A DNA stretch of 64,000 nt from JBDHTS01 sp044221445 (lineage in GTDB: Bacteria > Pseudomonadota > Alphaproteobacteria > Micavibrionales > Micavibrionaceae). The stretch is from NCBI GenBank assembly GCA_044221445.1, contig JBGAPF010000012.1:1-64000 (forward strand), in the 5' to 3' direction. Shown here one piece after another: positions 1-9,590 of the stretch (its first letter is position 1; every line of letters begins with the position of its first letter). A model generated the notes under the pieces. The model was given only the letters and a program-made list of their open reading frames with translations, was not told the DNA's origin and ran no database searches. Made by a program: the position numbers and the translations under genes.

Positions 1-726
1 CCGCCATCCGGACGCGATATCGTTGTCGTTTTACACGGCCTGGGCGCGAGCAAGGAATATATGCAAGGGGCAGCCCGCGAACTCAAAGCTGCCGGTTTCG
101 ACCCGCTTCTCGTAAGCTACAGATCGCGTGGCCCGAAGGCTTATGGCATAGATGTTATCGCCGCTTATATCCATCGCGTCCTGCGCAGAAACGGTATATG
201 GGAACGCCCTGGGAAAGTGCACTTCCTGACCCATTCGATGGGCGGCGTCGTCGCCGATACGCTGCTCATGACGAAACGCGGCCAGATTCCGGCGGAGAAG
301 ATCGGGCGCGTGGTAATGCTCGCACCGCCGAACCGGGGCAGCGAGATCGCGGATTTCCTGCAGGATTTCATGCCCTATCGCCGCCTGTTCGGACAGGCCG
401 GGCAGGATCTGACGACTCAGGCAAGGATCAGGCAGTTCGATCCCCCTTATTATGAGCTTGGCGTCATCGCCGGGACAAAAGGATATCCCTATTTTATAGC
501 GAACATGGTCATGCCCGGCGGCGGACGCGCCCATGATGGCCGCGTCAGTATCGAAAGCACCAAAATCCCTGGTATGAAAGCGCATTTCGAAATATCGGTC
601 GGGCATACCGCCATCGCCTGGAACCGTGAAGCCTTAGGCCAGGCAATAATCTTTCTGAAAACCGGCGATTTCAAACGGACAGAAGAGCCTCGGCTCCAAT
701 GGCAAAAAACAGGGAAGCACCCATGA
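1..726 (+). CDS. Lipase-like alpha/beta hydrolase (5' end outside window)
   Basis: The reading frame is open from base 1, so the N-terminus lies outside the window. The visible part starts with a beta strand ending in VVLHGLG, the HG oxyanion loop of alpha/beta hydrolases. The nucleophile elbow reads THSMGG, so the first Gly of GxSxG is Thr. A late Asp (HDGRVSIEST) and His (VGHTAI) complete a plausible triad. The arrangement resembles PGAP1/LipA-type esterases acting on lipids. The stop overlaps the ATG of the downstream acyltransferase fusion (ATGA), so the two are probably translationally coupled. A lipid ester substrate is inference. Confidence 0.8.
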   Translation, partial: PPSGRDIVVVLHGLGASKEYMQGAARELKAAGFDPLLVSYRSRGPKAYGIDVIAAYIHRVLRRNGIWERPGKVHFLTHSMGGVVADTLLMTKRGQIPAEKIGRVVMLAPPNRGSEIADFLQDFMPYRRLFGQAGQDLTTQARIRQFDPPYYELGVIAGTKGYPYFIANMVMPGGGRAHDGRVSIESTKIPGMKAHFEISVGHTAIAWNREALGQAIIFLKTGDFKRTEEPRLQWQKTGKHP

Positions 727-3700
727 AACCGAACCAGTTCCTTCTCCTCAAATCCCGCAGGTTCTTGCCGCTGTTCGTGACGCAGTTCCTCGGCGCGTTC
801 CATGACAACCTGTTCAAGAACGCGCTGGTCGTCCTGCTGCTCTACGGCGCCGCAACGGCGGAGGGCGGGACCGACCCTAAAATCTATACGACGCTCGCCG
901 CCGGCCTGTTCATCCTGCCGTTCGTGTTGTTTTCGGCGATGGGCGGGCAGCTGGCGGACCGGTTTCCAAAGGATAAGGTCATCCGCGTCATCAAGGTCGC
1001 GGAAATCGGCATCGCCGCGCTCGGCTCCGCCTCCCTGCTCACCGGTTCTCTGCCCTTATGCTTCACGACGCTGTTCGCGCTCGGCACGCATTCGGCATTT
1101 TTCGGCCCCAGCAAATATTCCATCCTGCCCCAGCATCTGGCGGAGGATGAACTGATCGGCGGCAACGCGCTGCTCAACACCGGCACTTTCCTTGCCATTC
1201 TCCTCGGCACCATTGCGGGCACCACGCTCATCACGGTGCCTTACGGGCACGGGATCGTCAGCGCGGGCTTGTTCCTCTGCGCCATTCTCGGCTGGCTGAC
1301 CAGCCGCAGGATCCCGCCCGCGAAAGCCACGGCCCGCGACACGAAGATCGATTTCAACCCGTTCACCGAAACCGCCGCCATCCTGCGCTATACCTTCAGC
1401 CGGACGCACGAGACGGTGATGGCCCTGCTCGGCATCTCGTGGTTTTATTTCATGGGCGGCATGTTCATGGCTCAGATGCCGAATTTCGTGAACGAGACTT
1501 TGAACGCGAACGAGCATGTCCTGGCTTTCTTTCTGGTCGTCTTCTCGGTCGGCGTGGCCATGGGCGGGCTGTTCAACAACCGCCTGCTGCGCGGCCGGAT
1601 CGAGGCGGTCTACGTGCCGTTGGCCGTGCTGGGCATTACTGCCTTTTCCGTCGACCTGGCGCTTGCGGGCGGGCGCTTCGTCCATATCGGCGATCCGCTG
1701 ACACTTGGCTCTTTCCTGTCCGAAGCCGGAAACTGGCGCATCGTATTCGACATCGCGATGATCGCCATCTGCGGCGGCCTGTTCGTAGTGCCGCTCAACG
1801 CGTTGATCCAGCACAACACGCCCGAGGACCATCGCGCCCGCGTCATGGCCGGGAATGCCATCGTCAATTCGGTGTTCGTCGCCGTATCCTCCGGCCTATC
1901 GGCGGCGCTGATCGCCGCTGGTTTCGGCGTCGACGATTTGTTCCTCACCTTTGGCATCGTCAACGCCTTCGTCGCCGTCTATGTTTGCGGCCTGCTGCCG
2001 GATTACCTGTTCAAAAGCGCGATGCAGGCGCTCTTTAAAATCCTCTACAAGGTGGAAATTCGCGGGCTGGAGAATATCGACAAGGCGGGGCCGCGCGCCG
2101 TCATCGTCGGCAACCATGTCTCGCTGCTCGATCCGCCGCTGCTGGCCGCGTTTCTTCCGGGCCGCCCTATGTTCGCCGTCAACAGCTTCGTCGCCAACTG
2201 GTGGTGGGTGAAGCCGTTCCTGCGCCTGGTGGACGCCTTCCCGCTCGACCCCACCAACCCGTTCTCGATGAAAGCCCTGATCCGCAAGGTAGAGGAAAAC
2301 CGCCATGTGGTCATCTTTCCTGAGGGACGCCTGACCGAAACCGGCGCGCTGATGAAAATCTATGACGGACCCGGCCTTATCGCCGACAAGGCCCAGGCCG
2401 TCATCCTGCCTATCCGCCTGGACGGCGTCCAGCACACGCCGTTCGCGCGGCTGAAGGGTAAGGTCCCGCTGAAAAGCTTTCCCAAAATCACCATCACCAT
2501 TCTGGAGCCGCGCGTCTTTCGCATCGATCCGCACCTGAAAGGCCGCGCCCGCCGCGCCGCCGCCGGGCGTCAGCTGTACGACCTGATGGAAGAAATGATG
2601 TTCCTCACCGGCGACCGCGACCTGACGCTTTATCAGGCGCTTCTCAAAGCCGGCACCGTTAACGGTCCGGAGTCGGTCATCGCCGAGGATGTCGCCCGCA
2701 AGCCCATGAAGTTCAAGACCCTGGTCCGGTCCTCGCTCGGCCTTGGCCGCGCGCTCGCGGTTATCACGCGTAAAGGCGAAAATGTTGGGCTGATGCTGCC
2801 GAACTCTCTTGGCGCACTGGTCGCATTCTTCGCGCTTCAGGCTTTCGGGCGCGTGCCCGCCATGCTGAATTTTTCCACCGGCGTCAGTTCCCTGCTGTCT
2901 GCCTGCCGCACGGCCCAGGTCAAAACTGTTGTGACCTCGCGCCGCTTCGTCGAACTGGGGCGCCTGGACAGCGTCGTGGAACAGATCGCGCAGAACGCCC
3001 GCATCGTCTATCTGGAAGACCTGAAACAGAAGATCGGCGTCATCGGCAAAATCCGCCTGGCTCTTTCGAATCCGCACCGCGTCCATGCGCGGCAGCGCGT
3101 AGACTCCGCCGCGCCGGCTGTCGTCCTGTTCACCTCCGGCTCGGAAGGCGAACCGAAAGGCGTGGTGCTGAGCCATGCCAACCTGATGGCGAACATCGTG
3201 CAGCTATCTTCCCGCGTCGATTTCAACCGCCAGGACATCGTGTTCAACTGCCTGCCGATGTTCCATTCCTTCGGCCTGACCGGCGGCACGCTGCTGCCCG
3301 TCCTGTCCGGCATCCGCACCTTTTTTTATCCCAGCCCGCTGCATTACCGCATCGTGCCGGAGATGGTGTATTCCACCAACGCCACCATCATGTTCGGCAC
3401 CGACACGTTCCTGCAGGGTTATGCCCGAATGGCCGACCCGTACGATTTCTACCGCATGCGTTACATTTTCGCGGGCGCGGAGCGGGTGAAGGACGAAACC
3501 CGCCGGATTTATCTCGACAGATTTGGCGTGCATATCCTGGAAGGCTACGGCGCCACCGAGACCGCGCCCGTCATCGCCGTCAACGCGGTGATGCACCGGC
3601 GCGAGGGCACGGTCGGTAAATTCCTCCCGGGCATCGAATACCGCCTCGAACCCGTCCCCGGCGTGCCGGAAGGCGGCAGGCTTTATGTCCGCGGACCGAA

Positions 3701-4148
3701 CGTGATGCTCGGCTATTATCTGGCCGGAAATCCCGGCGTTCTGCAGCCGCCTGAACAGGGCTGGCACGACACCGGCGATATCGTCTGGGTGGATCGCGAA
3801 GGCTACGTCACAATCCTCGGGCGCGCCAAGCGCTTCGCCAAGATCGCGGGCGAAATGGTATCGCTGACCCTGTCCGAAGCGCTAGCCGGTTCCGTCTGGC
3901 CGCAGGCGGCGCATGCCGTGATCGCCATGCCCGATCCGCGTAAGGGCGAACAGCTTGTCCTGCTGACCACGCAGCCAAACGCCGCGCGCGAGGCGCTGTC
4001 GTCCTTCGCCACCGGAAACGGCATGTCGCCCCTGACCGTCCCCGGCACTATTATCGTCGTCGACAGACTCCCGCTGCTCGCCACCGGTAAAACCGACTAT
4101 CAGACCGTCAAGGCCTTCGTGGCGGACCATATGGTGCGCGCCGCGTGA
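723..4148 (+). CDS. aas: MFS lysophospholipid transporter / acyltransferase / acyl-ACP ligase fusion (LplT-Aas type)
   Basis: A 1141-residue protein with three domains. Residues about 1-430 are a 12-helix MFS transporter like LplT. Residues about 445-640 are a PlsC-type acyltransferase with NHVSLLDPP (HX4D) and FPEGRLTETG. Residues about 660-1141 are an AMP-forming acyl ligase with TSGSEGEPKG, GYGATETAP, TGD and a C-terminal TGKTDY carrying the catalytic Lys. E. coli encodes LplT and Aas separately; they flip 2-acyl-lysophosphatidylethanolamine inward and re-acylate it. Here they form one inner-membrane polypeptide. I chose the ATG at 723 because AGGGAAG precedes it and it overlaps the previous stop; an in-frame ATG at 699 lies inside the upstream gene. 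Confidence 0.92.
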   Translation: MKPNQFLLLKSRRFLPLFVTQFLGAFHDNLFKNALVVLLLYGAATAEGGTDPKIYTTLAAGLFILPFVLFSAMGGQLADRFPKDKVIRVIKVAEIGIAALGSASLLTGSLPLCFTTLFALGTHSAFFGPSKYSILPQHLAEDELIGGNALLNTGTFLAILLGTIAGTTLITVPYGHGIVSAGLFLCAILGWLTSRRIPPAKATARDTKIDFNPFTETAAILRYTFSRTHETVMALLGISWFYFMGGMFMAQMPNFVNETLNANEHVLAFFLVVFSVGVAMGGLFNNRLLRGRIEAVYVPLAVLGITAFSVDLALAGGRFVHIGDPLTLGSFLSEAGNWRIVFDIAMIAICGGLFVVPLNALIQHNTPEDHRARVMAGNAIVNSVFVAVSSGLSAALIAAGFGVDDLFLTFGIVNAFVAVYVCGLLPDYLFKSAMQALFKILYKVEIRGLENIDKAGPRAVIVGNHVSLLDPPLLAAFLPGRPMFAVNSFVANWWWVKPFLRLVDAFPLDPTNPFSMKALIRKVEENRHVVIFPEGRLTETGALMKIYDGPGLIADKAQAVILPIRLDGVQHTPFARLKGKVPLKSFPKITITILEPRVFRIDPHLKGRARRAAAGRQLYDLMEEMMFLTGDRDLTLYQALLKAGTVNGPESVIAEDVARKPMKFKTLVRSSLGLGRALAVITRKGENVGLMLPNSLGALVAFFALQAFGRVPAMLNFSTGVSSLLSACRTAQVKTVVTSRRFVELGRLDSVVEQIAQNARIVYLEDLKQKIGVIGKIRLALSNPHRVHARQRVDSAAPAVVLFTSGSEGEPKGVVLSHANLMANIVQLSSRVDFNRQDIVFNCLPMFHSFGLTGGTLLPVLSGIRTFFYPSPLHYRIVPEMVYSTNATIMFGTDTFLQGYARMADPYDFYRMRYIFAGAERVKDETRRIYLDRFGVHILEGYGATETAPVIAVNAVMHRREGTVGKFLPGIEYRLEPVPGVPEGGRLYVRGPNVMLGYYLAGNPGVLQPPEQGWHDTGDIVWVDREGYVTILGRAKRFAKIAGEMVSLTLSEALAGSVWPQAAHAVIAMPDPRKGEQLVLLTTQPNAAREALSSFATGNGMSPLTVPGTIIVVDRLPLLATGKTDYQTVKAFVADHMVRAA

Positions 4149-4168
4149 ACGCTCGAAAGGAAAAGACC

Positions 4169-4516
4169 ATGAAAAAATATATGTTCGTGCCTGTTCTTCT
4201 TCTGCTTGCCGCCTGCTTGGCCCCGGTCGTGCAGGCCCCGTCTCCCGCCGCAGGATGGCAGGGCCGGTGGACAGGCCCCGAAGGCACGCTGCTCGATATT
4301 GCCGGGCGGGATGACGCTTACAACGTCACCATCCAGTCCCTCGACGGCCCGGCGGCGTATCAGGCCACTCCGACTCCCGAAGGCCTGTCATTCACGCGCG
4401 ATGGCCGTCCCGAAGCCATCCATGCAGGGAATGGCCGGGATACGGGCATGAAATGGCTGATGGATAAAAAGAACTGCCTGGTGATCAAACCCGGCGAAGG
4501 GTTCTGCAGGGATTGA
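4169..4516 (+). CDS. Small putative lipoprotein, function unknown
   Basis: A 115-residue protein starting with a basic n-region, a Leu-rich h-region and a lipobox LLAAC with Cys16, so export and lipidation are expected. The mature part is short, has no transmembrane helix and shows no family I recognise. GAAAGGAAAAG precedes the ATG at 4169; the frame stays open further upstream into the aas stop, but that start would bury the signal peptide. It follows aas closely and may be co-transcribed. Confidence 0.7.
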   Translation: MKKYMFVPVLLLLAACLAPVVQAPSPAAGWQGRWTGPEGTLLDIAGRDDAYNVTIQSLDGPAAYQATPTPEGLSFTRDGRPEAIHAGNGRDTGMKWLMDKKNCLVIKPGEGFCRD

Positions 4517-4615
4517 GCAGGTTAGCCTGGCGTTTCCGGCAGAATCCATGCGCGCCCGGCGTCAGATAGCCAGCTTCTGATAGAAGTCCCTCCGGCGGCA
4601 TGCTAACTATAATCC

Positions 4616-7408
4616 ATGTCCCTTCCATCCCCCGATAGCGCAACCGCCCCGATCGCCCTGCCCGGCATTCCCGCGCTTGCGGTGACGGCAGCGCAGGCGG
4701 CGGTCCTGAGCGCCGACGGGGAACTCAGCCTGCTGCCGCACGCGCAGGCGCAGGTGCTGTTCCATAAAAAGCCTGTCCTGCTCTGCCACGCGCCCTATGT
4801 CGCCGCGCGCCTCGGCGTCGATACTCTGATGGCGTTCGACGTGCTGGAACTGTTCGCCTTCGTCCATCCTGCGACGTTCTGCGTGCCGACTCCGGCGGGG
4901 CTGGCGAAGGCTCTCGGCCTGACGCCGCCGCAAGGTCTCGAAGACATGCCGCTGTCGCTGGTAGACTCCGCGCAGGCCCTGCTGGCCGATGTGCGGAAGG
5001 AAAAACGTCACGACAAACGCTGCGACCCGCTTGAGATCGCCCGCGTCATGGGCTTGCAGGGCCGCGGCTGGGTATGGACGCCTTTTGTCTGCGCGGCGCT
5101 GGGCGCGCCGTACGATCCGGCGCTTCCCGTGATCGCGAAAGCGGCGCTGAACGTCTGGAAACATATGCCTGAATGGTCGGAGGGCGCGCCCCCGCCTCCG
5201 CCGGCGCATCATGCGGTGACGGGCGAGGAAAGCCGCCAGCGCCTGAAAGCCATGCTGGGCGGCGGCCATGCCGAGGCGCGGCCGCAGCAGGTCGAATACG
5301 CGACCCAGATCACGACGGCGTTCGCGCCTGTGTCGCCAGGTCTTCTCGGGGAAACGGAGCCGAACGTCGTCCTAGCCGAGGCCGGAACGGGCGTAGGCAA
5401 GACGCTCGGCTATCTTGCCCCGGCCAGCGTATGGGCGGAAAAAAACGCCGGGCCTGTCTGGGTCTCCACCTATACTCGCAACCTGCAGCGCCAGATCGAC
5501 CGCGAACTCGACCGGCTTCATCCCGATCCCGAAACGAAGGCGCGAAAAGTGGCCGTGCGCAAAGGCCGGGAAAATTACCTGTGCCTGCTGAATTTCGAGG
5601 ACGAGGTGATGGGCGCGGCGCTGGCCGTGCATCCGGACCAGGCCATCGCCGCCGGGATCATGGCGCGCTGGGCGGGCGCCAGCCGGGACGGCGACCTGAC
5701 CGGCGGCGATTTCCCCGGCTGGCTGTCGAGCCTTCTCGGCGCACAGCACACGCTGGGCCTTGCCGACCGGCGCGGCGAATGCATCTTTTCCGCCTGCGAC
5801 CATTATCACCGCTGCTTTGTCGAGCGCGCCACGCGCAAGGCCCGTTACGCCGATATCGTTGTCGCCAACCATGCCCTTGTGATGATCCAGACCGCGCTGT
5901 CCGGCGCGGGCGACGAGTTGCCGCGCCGCTACGTCTTCGACGAGGGCCATCATTTGTTCGAGGCGGCGGACGGCGCGTTCGCCGGGCATCTGACAGCGCG
6001 GGAAGCCGCCGATCTGCGCCGCTGGCTGCGCGGGCCCGAAGGCGGACGCCGAACCCGTGCGCGCGGATTGAAACGCCGGGTCGAGGATCTGATCGAAAAC
6101 GACGCGGCGGCGATGGACGACCTCGACGCCATCCTGAACGAAGCCGCCGTTCTGCCCGCTTTCGGCTGGGCGAAACGGCTGAAGGACAGCGAGCCGAAAG
6201 GCGAGACCGAAAAATTCCTCGGCTTCGTGTACAGTCAAGTCTTTTCGCGCTCCGAAGGCCGCGACGGCCCTTATTCTCTGGAAACCGACACGCGTCCCGT
6301 CATCGACGGTATGGAGGAAGCGGCGCAAGACCTGAGACGTCGGCTCGAATCCCTGCGCCGGGCGATGAAGGACCTTTCGGTCAAGCTGCGCAAAAAACTG
6401 GCCGACCAGGCCGACACGCTCGACGCCGATACCCGCAAACGGCTGGAATCGGTCGGCGCGGCGCTGGAACGGCGCGGCGAGATGACCGTCGGCGCCTGGA
6501 TCGCCATGCTGGAGACGCTGCAGCGTCCCGAAAGCGGCGAAGTCCGCCATGTGGACTGGATGGAGATCGAGCGCAGCGACGGAAAGTCCATGGATGTCGG
6601 GCTTTACCGCCACTGGATCGACCCGATGCATCCTTTTTCCGCCGCGCTGAAGCCCCATGCGCACGGCGTTGCCATCACTTCGGCCACCCTGCGCGACGCG
6701 GGCGGGGCGGAGGGCGAGGACTGGATGGCGGCGCGGGAACGCACCGGGGCGGATTATCTCTCCGGCGCGCCCAAGACCTTCGGCGTCGCATCACCCTTCG
6801 ATTACGTGGCGCAGACGAAAGTGTTCATCGTCAACGACGTCCGCCGCGACGACATGGACCAGGTCGCCGCCGCCTATCGCGTTCTGTTCGAGGCGGCGGG
6901 CGGCGGGTCGCTCGGCCTGTTCACGTCGATCCAGCGTCTGCGCGGCGTGCATGACCGTATCGCAGCCAGGCTGGAGACGGCGGGCATACCGCTTTACGCC
7001 CAGCATGTGGACGGCATGGATACCGGGACGCTGGTCGATATTTTCCGTGACGACCTTCATGCCTGCCTGCTGGGCACCGATGCCGTGCGCGACGGCGTCG
7101 ACGTCCCGGGCGAATCCCTGCGGCTGCTGGTCTATGACCGCGTCCCGTGGCCGCGCCCCACCATCCTGCACCGCGCGCGGCGCCAGCAGTTTGGCGGCAA
7201 GTCCTATGACGAGCGCCTGACTCGCCTAAAACTGCGCCAGGCCTATGGCCGCCTGGTCCGCCGCGCCGACGATACCGGCGTTTTCGTGATGATGGACCCG
7301 ATGATGCCAAGCCGCCTGCATAACGCGTTTCCGCCCGGCGTCGAAATCGTGAAGGCGGGATTAGCAGAAGTCGCGGAGAAAGCCCGCCGCTTCCTGATAA
7401 GGCCATAA
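4616..7408 (+). CDS. dinG: DinG/XPD-family ATP-dependent DNA helicase
   Basis: A 930-residue superfamily 2 helicase. Walker A (EAGTGVGKT) is near residue 258. Four cysteines suit the iron-sulfur cluster of the XPD/DinG group: one in NYLCLLN near 322 and three in CIFSACDHYHRC near 388-400. The Walker B variant DEGH is near 442, and motif VI QAYGRLVRR is near 875. DinG-like enzymes unwind DNA 5' to 3' and resolve R-loops or damaged forks. The N-terminal 230 residues form an extra region found in the longer alphaproteobacterial versions. The gene stands alone, with about 100 bp upstream and 146 bp downstream. The symbol is by family; orthology to E. coli DinG is not proven. Confidence 0.88.
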   Translation: MSLPSPDSATAPIALPGIPALAVTAAQAAVLSADGELSLLPHAQAQVLFHKKPVLLCHAPYVAARLGVDTLMAFDVLELFAFVHPATFCVPTPAGLAKALGLTPPQGLEDMPLSLVDSAQALLADVRKEKRHDKRCDPLEIARVMGLQGRGWVWTPFVCAALGAPYDPALPVIAKAALNVWKHMPEWSEGAPPPPPAHHAVTGEESRQRLKAMLGGGHAEARPQQVEYATQITTAFAPVSPGLLGETEPNVVLAEAGTGVGKTLGYLAPASVWAEKNAGPVWVSTYTRNLQRQIDRELDRLHPDPETKARKVAVRKGRENYLCLLNFEDEVMGAALAVHPDQAIAAGIMARWAGASRDGDLTGGDFPGWLSSLLGAQHTLGLADRRGECIFSACDHYHRCFVERATRKARYADIVVANHALVMIQTALSGAGDELPRRYVFDEGHHLFEAADGAFAGHLTAREAADLRRWLRGPEGGRRTRARGLKRRVEDLIENDAAAMDDLDAILNEAAVLPAFGWAKRLKDSEPKGETEKFLGFVYSQVFSRSEGRDGPYSLETDTRPVIDGMEEAAQDLRRRLESLRRAMKDLSVKLRKKLADQADTLDADTRKRLESVGAALERRGEMTVGAWIAMLETLQRPESGEVRHVDWMEIERSDGKSMDVGLYRHWIDPMHPFSAALKPHAHGVAITSATLRDAGGAEGEDWMAARERTGADYLSGAPKTFGVASPFDYVAQTKVFIVNDVRRDDMDQVAAAYRVLFEAAGGGSLGLFTSIQRLRGVHDRIAARLETAGIPLYAQHVDGMDTGTLVDIFRDDLHACLLGTDAVRDGVDVPGESLRLLVYDRVPWPRPTILHRARRQQFGGKSYDERLTRLKLRQAYGRLVRRADDTGVFVMMDPMMPSRLHNAFPPGVEIVKAGLAEVAEKARRFLIRP

Positions 7409-7554
7409 AAAACCGCGTCTTGCTTGGGAGAGGCCTAACCGTTCTCCGGTGCGGCTGAAACAAGGAGCTTTTTGTAGGCGCCGGGCCGCCGAAAAACCTT
7501 GCAAAACCCGGCAAATCGCTTCATAAGGGGCGCGTCGAAAGGGAGCAGATTCTT

Positions 7555-8997
7555 ATGCCGGACAAGACGTTATACGTCTATACCCTTCCCGAAAAAGACC
7601 CGCTGCCTTGGGCGGCTGCCTTATGCCCCCTGCCCTATACCCTGTTCTTCGACAGCGCGGACCGCACCCATACCCTTGGCCGGTACAGCTTCATCGCTTT
7701 CGCGCCGTTCGAGACGGTCGAAAGCAAGAACGGACGCATCACCGTCACCAACAGCGAAAACCAGCTTTCCTTTGTCGGCGATCCGTTCCGCGTCCTGCAG
7801 CAGCGCCTGAACGCGTGGGATAAGGGCCGCACGCCGCCGCAGGACCTGCCGCCATTCACCGGCGGCGCCGCCGGATGTTTTGGATACGACCTGGCCCGTC
7901 ATATCGAACGCCTGCCCGGCAGCGCTGTCGACGATAAAGACATGCCGGATATGATGGTCGGGCTGTACGACCAGGTTCTGGCTTTCGACCATAAACGCGA
8001 CAAAGCCTGGTTCCTGACCCGCGCGTCCGGCGAGGACCAGGCGAAAGTGCGTTTCAACCACGCGCGCATGCTGCTGTCGAAAGCGCCCCCCGTGGCGGAA
8101 GCGGAATTCTTCGCCGACTTTACGCCCGATCTGCCGCGCAAAGACTATCAGCGCCGCATTGCGAAAGTGATCGAATATATTCGTGCCGGCGACATTTTTC
8201 AGGCCAACCTGTCCCAGCGTTTCAGCACAACGCTTGAAAGCGGCTTCGACAGTTTCGCGCATTACCTTCATCTGCGGGCCGTCAATCCCGCTCCTTTCGC
8301 CGGCTATATGAATTTCGGCAACGTGCGCCTCTCAAGCGCCTCGCCCGAACGCTTTCTGAGTGTCCGGGCCCGCCAGGTCGAAACGCGGCCCATCAAGGGA
8401 ACCCGCGCCCGCCATGCCGACGTGGACTGCGACGCGCTCACCGTCAAGGCGCTGAGCCACAGCGCCAAAGACCGCGCGGAAAACGCGATGATCGTCGACC
8501 TTCTGCGAAACGATTTGTCGCGCGTTTGCGAGGACCATTCTATTGACGTGCCGGTGCTATGCGGCGTCGAAAGCTTCGCCCGCATCCATCATCTGGTCTC
8601 CGTGATCAAGGGGACGCTGAGCGCAGACCGCGCGCCGCTCGATCTGTTGCGCGCCTGTTTCCCCGGCGGGTCCGTCACCGGCGCCCCCAAAGTCCGTGCG
8701 ATGGAAATCATCGAGGAAATGGAAGATTCGCGGCGCGGCCCCTATTGCGGCGCGCTGGGCTATATCGGCTTTGACGGGGCGATGGATACCAGCATCGCCA
8801 TCCGCACCCTTGTGTACGAAGGCGATGCGGCGACCTTCAATGTGGGCGGCGGCATCGTCGCCGAGTCCGATCCGGCAATGGAATATGAAGAAACGCTTAT
8901 AAAGGCTGAAGGCCTGCTGAAAAGCTTCGAAATGCGCGTTGCCCGGTACGAGCCGGAAACCCGCAAACGCGCAACGGGGGACTCGAAACTGACATGA
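7555..8997 (+). CDS. pabB: Aminodeoxychorismate synthase component I
   Basis: A 480-residue chorismate-binding enzyme that aminates chorismate to 4-amino-4-deoxychorismate for folate synthesis, with ammonia from PabA. The C-terminal catalytic domain shows IRAGDIFQANLSQRF, the PabB-type PIKGTRAR with Lys281 (anthranilate synthase has Ala there), ENAMIVDLLRNDL and FPGGSVTGAPK. The PIKGT lysine favours PabB over TrpE. AAGGGAG lies upstream of the ATG. Its last codons overlap the pabA start (ATGA), so the pair is coupled. Confidence 0.93.
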   Translation: MPDKTLYVYTLPEKDPLPWAAALCPLPYTLFFDSADRTHTLGRYSFIAFAPFETVESKNGRITVTNSENQLSFVGDPFRVLQQRLNAWDKGRTPPQDLPPFTGGAAGCFGYDLARHIERLPGSAVDDKDMPDMMVGLYDQVLAFDHKRDKAWFLTRASGEDQAKVRFNHARMLLSKAPPVAEAEFFADFTPDLPRKDYQRRIAKVIEYIRAGDIFQANLSQRFSTTLESGFDSFAHYLHLRAVNPAPFAGYMNFGNVRLSSASPERFLSVRARQVETRPIKGTRARHADVDCDALTVKALSHSAKDRAENAMIVDLLRNDLSRVCEDHSIDVPVLCGVESFARIHHLVSVIKGTLSADRAPLDLLRACFPGGSVTGAPKVRAMEIIEEMEDSRRGPYCGALGYIGFDGAMDTSIAIRTLVYEGDAATFNVGGGIVAESDPAMEYEETLIKAEGLLKSFEMRVARYEPETRKRATGDSKLT

Positions 8998-9590
8998 TCC
9001 TCCTCATCGATAACTACGACTCCTTCGTCTACAACCTGGCCCGTTACGTTGGCATGCTGGGTCATGAACGCCGCGTCGTCCGCAATGACGCGATCACGCT
9101 CGACGAGATTGCCGCCGATCCGCCGGATGCGATCATCATCTCCCCCGGCCCCTGCACGCCCGCCGAGGCGGGCATCAGCACGCCCGTCATCCGGCATTTT
9201 ACCGGGCGCATCCCCATACTTGGCATCTGTCTCGGTCATCAGTGCATCGCCGAGGCCTTCGGCGGACGCACCATCCGCGCGGCGGAACCGTGCCACGGCA
9301 AGACCAGCCTGATCGCCCACACGGCGGACGACCTGTTCATGGGCCTGCCCAACCCCCTGCGCGCCGCGCGCTATCATTCCCTGATCGTCGAACTGAACGC
9401 CGACAGCCCTCTGGAAATCACCGCGCACACGGAAGACGATGACATCATCATGGGCATTCGCCACCGCGAGCATCCGGTGTACGGCCTGCAGTTTCATCCC
9501 GAATCCGTGCTGACCGAATACGGTCTCGACCTGATCCGGAACTTCATGATGATCGCGGCCCAGAACGCGGCCCTAAGGATCGCGGCGTGA
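8994..9590 (+). CDS. pabA: Aminodeoxychorismate synthase glutaminase component
   Basis: A 198-residue class I glutamine amidotransferase. It starts MILLIDNYDSFVYN and has the nucleophile Cys79 in GICLGHQ and the His168/Glu170 pair in FHPES. It supplies ammonia to PabB. PabA and TrpG are nearly indistinguishable by sequence; the adjacency and overlap with a PIKGT-type PabB argue for PabA, though amphibolic use with TrpE cannot be excluded. Its stop overlaps the GTG of the ABC transporter gene, so the cluster reads as one transcript. Confidence 0.92.
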   Translation: MILLIDNYDSFVYNLARYVGMLGHERRVVRNDAITLDEIAADPPDAIIISPGPCTPAEAGISTPVIRHFTGRIPILGICLGHQCIAEAFGGRTIRAAEPCHGKTSLIAHTADDLFMGLPNPLRAARYHSLIVELNADSPLEITAHTEDDDIIMGIRHREHPVYGLQFHPESVLTEYGLDLIRNFMMIAAQNAALRIAA

